Below, piece by piece: positions 58,584 through 64,000 of a stretch of 64,000 nucleotides of DNA (positions are counted from its first letter, which is position 1; every line of letters starts with the position of its first letter). The stretch spans positions 62,001 to 126,000 of the forward strand of contig NZ_BMHP01000006.1 in NCBI RefSeq assembly GCF_014641075.1, in the 5' to 3' direction. The DNA comes from Paenibacillus nasutitermitis. Lineage in GTDB: Bacteria > Bacillota > Bacilli > Paenibacillales > Paenibacillaceae. Under the pieces are notes generated by a model, which did no database searches, had not been told where the DNA came from, and was given only the letters and a program-made list of their open reading frames with translations. The position numbers and the translations under genes were made by a program.

Positions 58584-60002
58584 TTACAGCCCTTGAGCGA
58601 GCTTTTTAGCCTTCTCGACTGCTTCTTCAATCGATCCGACATTGTGGAACGCCGGTTCCGGAAGATCGTCATGTTTGCCATCAAGAATTTCTTTAAAGCT
58701 GCGAACAGTATCTTTGACCGATACGTACACACCAGGCATACCATTGAACGCTTCGGCAACGTGAAGAGGCTGCGACAGGAACAGTTGAATCCGGCGGGCA
58801 CGCAGAACGAGGCTTTTGTCTTCCTCGGACAATTCATCCATACCCAGGATCGCAATGATATCCTGAAGCTCTTTGTAACGCTGCAGCAATTTCTTAACGC
58901 CCTGTGCCACTTGATAATGCTCGTCTCCCAGAATTTCCGGTGTCAGAATTCGCGAAGAAGAAGCAAGTGGATCAACGGCCGGGAAGATACCCATTGCCGC
59001 AATGTTACGCTCCAGGTTCGTTGTAGCATCCAAGTGGGCAAACGCCGTTGCCGGCGCCGGGTCGGTATAGTCATCGGCAGGAACATAGATCGCCTGAATC
59101 GATGTAACCGATCCTTTTTTGGTGGACGTAATCCGCTCTTGCAGTTGACCCATTTCAGTTGCCAGCGTAGGCTGGTAACCAACGGCCGAAGGCATACGGC
59201 CCAGCAAAGCGGAAACCTCGGATCCGGCTTGCGTGAAGCGGAAGATGTTATCGACGAACAGAAGCACGTCACGGCCTTCCTCGTCACGGAAATATTCGGC
59301 CATGGTCAGACCCGTCAGTGCAACGCGAAGACGCGCGCCTGGCGGTTCATTCATCTGACCGAATACCATCGCTGTTTTGCTGATTACGCCGGAATCGCTC
59401 ATCTCGTGGTACAGGTCATTACCCTCACGGGTACGCTCGCCTACACCGGCGAAAACGGAGATACCGCCGTGCTCTTGGGCAATGTTATGAATCAGCTCTT
59501 GCATGGTTACGGTTTTACCTACACCGGCACCGCCGAAGAGACCGATTTTACCGCCCTTGGAATACGGAGCCATCAAGTCAATAACCTTGATGCCCGTCTC
59601 CAGCATTTCCTGGGAAGTCGACAGCTCTTCGAATGGAGGAGCCTGGCGGTGAATCGGGTTCGCAAGCGTACGATCAACATCGCCATTATTGTCAATTGGA
59701 TCACCCAGTACATTGAATACACGTCCCAATGTTGCCGGTCCTACAGGTACCGTAATCGGTGAACCAAGATCGACTGCTTCCGTTCCTCTGACCAGACCAT
59801 CCGTGGAAGACATGGCCACGCAGCGCACCATGTTATCGCCCAAATGGGTGGCCACTTCAACGGTAAGGCTAATATCACGGCCGCCTGCGTCTTGAGCTTT
59901 CTTTTCAATCTTTATCGCATTTAGAATGTCCGGCAAATGACCGTTTTCGAAAGCAATATCGACAACCGGCCCCGTTACCTGAATAACGTGTCCCTTGCTC
60001 AT
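58584..60002 (-). CDS. atpD: ATP synthase F1 beta subunit
   Basis: 472 residues. Walker A GGAGVGKT at 157-164, GERTREGNDLYHEM with the catalytic Glu region, Walker B DVLLFVDNIFRFTQAGSEVSALLGRMPSAVGYQPTLATEMG and DELSEEDK. It carries the catalytic nucleotide sites. ATG 60002 with GAGGAGGGA upstream. A 144-nt gap to atpG holds a copy of the 49-bp hairpin element. Confidence 0.98.
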   Translation of the reverse strand: MSKGHVIQVTGPVVDIAFENGHLPDILNAIKIEKKAQDAGGRDISLTVEVATHLGDNMVRCVAMSSTDGLVRGTEAVDLGSPITVPVGPATLGRVFNVLGDPIDNNGDVDRTLANPIHRQAPPFEELSTSQEMLETGIKVIDLMAPYSKGGKIGLFGGAGVGKTVTMQELIHNIAQEHGGISVFAGVGERTREGNDLYHEMSDSGVISKTAMVFGQMNEPPGARLRVALTGLTMAEYFRDEEGRDVLLFVDNIFRFTQAGSEVSALLGRMPSAVGYQPTLATEMGQLQERITSTKKGSVTSIQAIYVPADDYTDPAPATAFAHLDATTNLERNIAAMGIFPAVDPLASSSRILTPEILGDEHYQVAQGVKKLLQRYKELQDIIAILGMDELSEEDKSLVLRARRIQLFLSQPLHVAEAFNGMPGVYVSVKDTVRSFKEILDGKHDDLPEPAFHNVGSIEEAVEKAKKLAQGL

Positions 60003-60084
60003 TGATGTCCCTCCTCAGAGATTCTAGCGCAACTTCCTGAATAACCCCACAGCGAGCTGGAAACTCACTTCGGAAGGTTACGCT

Positions 60085-60133
60085 GAGATTTCTTGTACTT
60101 CCTTGAATGTGCTCCTCTACAACAAGAAAACTC
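60085..60133 (-). repeat. Fourth copy of the 49-bp inverted-repeat element, between atpG and atpD
   Basis: On the minus strand: GAGTTTTCTTGT, then TGTAGAGGAGCA and CATTCAAGG, then ACAAGAAATCTC. It matches the copies at 32808-32990 at nearly every position, one arm with one mismatch. Its orientation relative to transcription is the same as there. It starts 14 nt after the atpG stop codon and ends ~80 nt before the atpD start. Confidence 0.88.
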
Positions 60134-60146
60134 TAAATTGACAATC

Positions 60147-61007
60147 TTATTGCTGGGCGTTCGCTCCGCCGACAATTTCCGCTATTTCCTGGGTAATAGC
60201 CGCTTGGCGCGCACGGTTGTACGTGAGCGTTAATCCGGCGATCATCTTGGAAGCGTTCTTCGTCGCGCTACCCATTGCCGTCATTTTTGCACCGAACTCG
60301 CTTGCTTTACTTTCCAGAATCGCACTGTAAATGACCGTTTCCGCATATTTCGGGAGCAGAACATTCAGCACTTCCTCAGCGGAAGGCTCATACTCATAAT
60401 TGGCTTTTGCACCGGTCACTTCGATTTGATCCAGAGGCAGCAGGCGCTTCGCAACCGGAATCTGGGTAATGGCATTATGGAACTGATTATAAACGATATA
60501 CAACTCGTCATATGCTCCGCTCTCAAATCCCTTTACAGCAGAATTTGCAATCGATTTGATATCTGAAAATTTGGGGGAATCCGACAAACCGGTTGTCTCC
60601 TCAGCAATTGCGATATCGCGGCGTTTGAAATAATCCCGGCCTTTGCGTCCAATGACAAAAAGCGCATATTCACTGGCCGAACGGTGTTTTTCTTTCAAGG
60701 TTGACGATATTTTACGAAGCACGTTGACGTTGTAGCCGCCGGCAAGTCCGCGATCCGACGTGATGACCAGGTAAGCCGTCCGCTTCACCTCACGGGTTTG
60801 AAGCATCGGGTGCGTCACGCTGCCTCCACTGTTTGCGATGCTCGCGACCACTTCCCTGATTTTGTCCGTGTAGGGTCTTGCAGCGACTGCCGCCTCCTGA
60901 GCCCGTCTGAGCTTGGCTGCAGCAACCATCTCCATTGCTTTCGTAATTTGTTTGGTATTCTGCGTACTTTTAATCTGGCGCTTAATCTCGCGCATACCCT
61001 TAGCCAA
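60147..61007 (-). CDS. atpG: ATP synthase F1 gamma subunit
   Basis: 286 residues. N-terminal helix MREIKRQIKSTQNTKQITKAMEMVAAAKLRRAQ and C-terminal helix MTAMGSATKNASKMIAGLTLTYNRARQAAITQEIAEIVGGANA form the central shaft. The start is TTG 61007 (AAGGTGGTGA upstream), giving the usual length; ATG 60995 is an alternative. A 95-nt gap to atpA contains two hairpins. Confidence 0.96.
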   Translation of the reverse strand: MAKGMREIKRQIKSTQNTKQITKAMEMVAAAKLRRAQEAAVAARPYTDKIREVVASIANSGGSVTHPMLQTREVKRTAYLVITSDRGLAGGYNVNVLRKISSTLKEKHRSASEYALFVIGRKGRDYFKRRDIAIAEETTGLSDSPKFSDIKSIANSAVKGFESGAYDELYIVYNQFHNAITQIPVAKRLLPLDQIEVTGAKANYEYEPSAEEVLNVLLPKYAETVIYSAILESKASEFGAKMTAMGSATKNASKMIAGLTLTYNRARQAAITQEIAEIVGGANAQQ

Positions 61008-61027
61008 TTCGTTGTCACCACCTTATT

Positions 61028-61107
61028 GCCGGCTTTCCTTCATGAAAGGAAAACCGGCTCTATTCCGCTTAAGTCCAGCTGCAGGCCGTAGGCCGAGCTG
61101 AATTAAG
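61028..61107 (-). other. Two RNA hairpins in the atpA-atpG gap
   Basis: Hairpin 1: GCCGGTTTTCCTT pairs with AAGGAAAGCCGGC (61028-61058), ending just before the atpG ribosome-binding site. Hairpin 2: TTAATTCAGCTCGGCC pairs with GGCCTGCAGCTGGACTTAA with two bulges (61068-61107), including the atpA stop codon. No T run follows either, so they are not terminators. Confidence 0.6.
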
Positions 61108-62617
61108 CCGATGCGGAAAAGCCTTTTTTGAACGTATTGATCGCTTCAATAAGAACCTTCTCGTTATCGGAAGTCAAATCGTTGGTATCGCGGATCGACG
61201 AGAAGATCTCGGGTTTGCTTGCATCCACATAGGCCAGAAATTCAGCTTCGAAACGACGAACGTCTTGAACCGGTATATTGTCGACATGTCCCCGGGTAAC
61301 CGTGTAGAGGGATACAACCTGACGTTCAACAGGCAGCGGCTGATTAACGCCCTGCTTGAGAATTTCCAGTGTGCGCTCCCCGCGGTTCAAACGGGATTGT
61401 GTTACTTTATCAAGATCGGAGCCGAATTGCGCAAAGGCCGCGAGCTCGCGGTATTGGGCCAGATCAAGCTTGAGCGTGCCCGCAACCTTCTTCATCGCTT
61501 TAATTTGCGCCGAGCTTCCTACCCGGGATACAGAGTTACCGACGTTAACCGCCGGACGCTGACCGGAATAGAACAGATCGGACTCCAGGAAGATTTGACC
61601 ATCTGTAATGGAAATTACGTTGGTAGGGATATAAGCGGAAATATCGCCCGCCTGGGTCTCGATGAACGGCAATGCCGTCAGCGATCCGCCGCCGAGCTCG
61701 TCGTTGAGCTTGGCTGCACGCTCCAGCAAACGGGAATGCAGGTAGAAAACGTCTCCCGGATATGCTTCCCGACCCGGAGGACGGCGGAGCAAGAGGGACA
61801 ACTCACGGTAAGCTGCTGCTTGTTTGGACAAATCATCATAGATGACCAGTACATGCTTGCCGTTGTACATGAAGTACTCGCCCATCGTACAGCCCGTGTA
61901 AGGAGCAATGTAAAGCAATGGGGATGGCTCGGATGCACTCGCAGTGACGACAATTGTATAATCAAGCGCACCTTGCTTGCGAAGCGATTCTACAACCGTA
62001 CGGACCGTAGACTGCTTTTGACCGATTGCCACATAAATACAGATAACGCCGTTACCTTTTTGGTTCACGATGGTATCGATGGCAATTTGGGTTTTACCTG
62101 TTTGACGGTCTCCGATGATCAATTCCCGTTGGCCGCGGCCGATCGGAATCATCGCATCAATGGCTTTAATGCCTGTTTGCATCGGCTCGAATACCGATTT
62201 ACGGGCCATAACGCCCGGAGCCGGTGATTCGATCGGACGCGCCTGCGTCGTGTTGATTGGACCATTGCCGTCAACCGGCTCGCCCAGTGCATTGACAACA
62301 CGTCCGAGCAGCGCCTCGCCTACAGGAACTTCCATGATCCGGCCGGTTCTTTTTACCTGATCGCCTTCGCGGATACCTGTGTATGGACCCATGATAACGA
62401 CACCGACGTTGCTTTCCTCAAGGTTGAGGGCCATGCCGATGACACCGTTGGAGAATTCGAGCAGTTCGCCTGCCATACAGTTTTCGAGTCCATGAACGCG
62501 AGCAATACCGTCACCGATTTGGATGACCGTACCGACGTCGACAACTTGAATCTCGGATTTAAATTGTTCGATCTGTTGTTTAATCAGCGTGCTGATTTCA
62601 TCAGGTCTGATACTCAA
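61103..62617 (-). CDS. atpA: ATP synthase F1 alpha subunit
   Basis: 504 residues. Walker A GDRQTGKT at 169-176; VLVIYDDLSKQAAAYRELSLLLRRPPGREAYPGDVFYLHSRLLERAAK is the signature region. It carries the non-catalytic nucleotide sites. The start is TTG 62617 with GGGGTGA 7 nt upstream, 16 nt after atpH. Confidence 0.98.
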   Translation of the reverse strand: MSIRPDEISTLIKQQIEQFKSEIQVVDVGTVIQIGDGIARVHGLENCMAGELLEFSNGVIGMALNLEESNVGVVIMGPYTGIREGDQVKRTGRIMEVPVGEALLGRVVNALGEPVDGNGPINTTQARPIESPAPGVMARKSVFEPMQTGIKAIDAMIPIGRGQRELIIGDRQTGKTQIAIDTIVNQKGNGVICIYVAIGQKQSTVRTVVESLRKQGALDYTIVVTASASEPSPLLYIAPYTGCTMGEYFMYNGKHVLVIYDDLSKQAAAYRELSLLLRRPPGREAYPGDVFYLHSRLLERAAKLNDELGGGSLTALPFIETQAGDISAYIPTNVISITDGQIFLESDLFYSGQRPAVNVGNSVSRVGSSAQIKAMKKVAGTLKLDLAQYRELAAFAQFGSDLDKVTQSRLNRGERTLEILKQGVNQPLPVERQVVSLYTVTRGHVDNIPVQDVRRFEAEFLAYVDASKPEIFSSIRDTNDLTSDNEKVLIEAINTFKKGFSASA

Positions 62618-62633
62618 TTCCGCTCACCCCTAT

Positions 62634-63182
62634 CTACAATGCTTGAAATTTCAAAGATTGACCCAAACGCGACAGCTTGCCTTGCAGGCTGCCGTCATAC
62701 AGCCGATCGCCGATACGCACCTGAATACCGCCAAGCAGCTCCGGCTTAACGATTTGATTCACAACGATTTGCTTGCCGACTATCGCACCGAATTTCATTT
62801 GTACCTTGGTCAGTTCATCGGCGCTTAGCTGCTGGGCTGTGTATACCGTTGCCTGCGCCTGGCCAAGCGCTTCCCCGGCAAGCTTCACATAAGCTTCATA
62901 AACATCGCCGATTATGGTGTGACGTCCCCGGGTAATAAGAACTTCCAGTGTATTTAGAACATTCACGGAAATTTTATCGGAAAAAGCGCCTTTGATAAGA
63001 GCGATTTTTTTCGATGTTTCGATATTGGGGAAACTGAGGAATTTACGGATCTCCGCATTTTTCTCAATGACCTCATCCACGACTTTCAGCTGCTGCTGGG
63101 TTTCCGCAATCGTGTTATTCAACTGGGCTATTTGGAACAACGCCTTCGCATAGCGCTTTGCAACTACGCTATCGCGGCTCAT
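62634..63182 (-). CDS. atpH: ATP synthase F1 delta subunit
   Basis: 182 residues, OSCP/delta family: VAKRYAKALFQIAQ at the N-terminus, then VLNTLEVLITRGR and VNQIVKPELLGGIQVRIGDRLYDGSLQGKLSRL. It ties F1 to the b-subunit stalk. The ATG overlaps the atpF stop (ATGA). Confidence 0.96.
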   Translation of the reverse strand: MSRDSVVAKRYAKALFQIAQLNNTIAETQQQLKVVDEVIEKNAEIRKFLSFPNIETSKKIALIKGAFSDKISVNVLNTLEVLITRGRHTIIGDVYEAYVKLAGEALGQAQATVYTAQQLSADELTKVQMKFGAIVGKQIVVNQIVKPELLGGIQVRIGDRLYDGSLQGKLSRLGQSLKFQAL

Positions 63183-63661
63183 TTACTTTCTACCTCTTTC
63201 AGGTATTGGTCAACAAGCTGCTCCTGCGATTTCTCATCGATTTGCTTCTCGATGATTTTGGAAGCGATCATAACAGACATGCCGCCGACTTGACTGCGAA
63301 GCGCGGCAATCGCTTTGTTTTTCTCCACTTCGATATCGCTGACCGCTTCATTTTTCAAACGGGTTGCTTCAGCTTTTGCAGATTGCATAATGTCATCCGC
63401 TTGCTTGGTGCTTGTTAATTTCGATTGCTCGATAATATCGTAAGCCTCTTTGCGTGCCTGCTGAAGCGCTTGCTTCTGCTCTTCCAGTTGCTGGCTTGCC
63501 TGCAAACGGCTTTCTTCCGCCGTTTTCATTTGATCCTGTACCAGTTGCCTGCGCTGTTCCATCACACCCATCAAGGGTCCGAGGGCATATTTGCTGAGCA
63601 GCCACAATAACAGAAGGAACGCTATAATGGTAAATACGGTTGATTCCCAGACGAAAGACAT
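63179..63661 (-). CDS. atpF: ATP synthase F0 b subunit
   Basis: 160 residues from ATG 63661 (GGAAAGGAG upstream, 8 nt); a longer reading from 63682 would include that site. One membrane segment (~10-28) then a long charged helix (EESRLQASQQLEEQKQALQQARKEAY...) forming the peripheral stalk. Ends in an ATGA overlap with atpH. Confidence 0.96.
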   Translation of the reverse strand: MSFVWESTVFTIIAFLLLLWLLSKYALGPLMGVMEQRRQLVQDQMKTAEESRLQASQQLEEQKQALQQARKEAYDIIEQSKLTSTKQADDIMQSAKAEATRLKNEAVSDIEVEKNKAIAALRSQVGGMSVMIASKIIEKQIDEKSQEQLVDQYLKEVESK

Positions 63662-63764
63662 CGTTGACACTCCTTTCCGCAAACCTGAATCATATTAATG
63701 GTGCCAATCAAAACGAAGGCGTGGATGGCCTTGACCAACCCCGCCATGCCGTTATATGGATTAC

Positions 63765-63980
63765 TTAAGCTCCAAAGTAAAGAAGGAAGCCGATAACAAC
63801 GCCGATGATTGGAACTACCTCAACGATACCAACACCGATAAACATCGTCGTTTGAAGCGTACCGCGAAGCTCAGGCTGACGGGAAATCCCTTCAACTGTT
63901 TTGCTGACGATCATACCATTACCAATACCCGCACCCAATGCTCCCAATCCAATTGCCAATGCTGCTGCCAAATATTCCAT
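63765..63980 (-). CDS. atpE: ATP synthase F0 c subunit
   Basis: 71 residues, two membrane helices joined by the polar loop RQPE. The first helix has the Gly-rich GLGALGAGIGNG, the second the ion-binding Glu54 in GIVEVVPIIGVVIGF. No polar sodium-binding partner residues are evident, so proton coupling is expected. ATG 63980 with TTAGGAGGATT upstream. atpB (a subunit) must lie beyond the right edge. Confidence 0.97.
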   Translation of the reverse strand: MEYLAAALAIGLGALGAGIGNGMIVSKTVEGISRQPELRGTLQTTMFIGVGIVEVVPIIGVVIGFLLYFGA

Positions 63981-64000
63981 TTTTGAAATCCTCCTAAAAG

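Noticed and set aside
58593..59762. 389-codon plus-strand ORF antisense to atpD
   Set aside because: Mirror of the codon bias of a highly conserved gene; no start signal.

Overview
The window looks like a chromosomal segment of a Paenibacillus-type member of the Bacillales. The reasons are endospore genes (spoIIID, spoIIQ, spoIID and an alpha/beta SASP), degS-degU, flagellar flhO-flhP, MreB-like mbl, several surface proteins with SLH domains, and a Bacillus-like order spoIID / murA / atp. Almost everything is on the minus strand, so the reading order of operons is right to left. The single confident plus-strand gene is a secreted Ig-repeat protein at 33013-35211.

Layout from left to right. 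1-3461: start of a probable comFA-like gene, a small membrane protein, and the two-component pair degU/degS. 3535-23933: a surface-protein region with a phosphodiester glycosidase, a 1462-residue Ig/SwmB/SLH protein preceded by a 27-codon leader ORF, metK, a SASP, a small anchored protein, a large secreted protein of unknown family, the probable S-layer protein (two tandem starts), and another large SLH protein with a sigma-D-like promoter. 24189-31340: secondary cell-wall polymer genes (tagO/wecA-like, tagA, csaB, DUF5693, pgcA). CsaB-type pyruvylation creates the wall ligand that SLH domains bind, so this block and the SLH proteins form one functional theme. 31420-32563: fabZ and a CDP-alcohol phosphatidyltransferase.

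33013-43581: the Ig-repeat gene, then epuA-like, flhP, flhO, mbl, spoIIID, spoIIQ, spoIID, murA and ywzB-like (DUF1146). 43679-46813: an SLH-anchored subtilisin-like protease. 47108-57579: an 11-gene complex I operon nuoABCDHIJKLMN without nuoEFG, with a strongly extended NuoC. 58152-63980: the ATP synthase genes atpC, D, G, A, H, F and E; atpB must lie outside to the right.

The most interesting non-coding signal is a 49-bp inverted-repeat element with arms GAGTTTTCTTGT/ACAAGAAAACTC. It occurs three times in tandem (67-bp period) directly before the ribosome-binding site of the plus-strand Ig-repeat gene, and a fourth time between atpG and atpD on the other strand. In all four copies the orientation is the same relative to transcription, which suggests a function in RNA. 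A second palindromic element (about 45 bp, GAAGAA...TTCTTC ends) occurs at 865-910 and 24042-24086, with a partial copy in the metK leader. Other points of note are an internal tandem repeat in NuoC, a C-terminal tail on MurA, a SASP whose protease site seems relocated, and an atpC-nuoA spacer holding a small minus-strand frame interrupted by one TGA. No rRNA, tRNA, CRISPR array, insertion sequence or phage gene was recognised.
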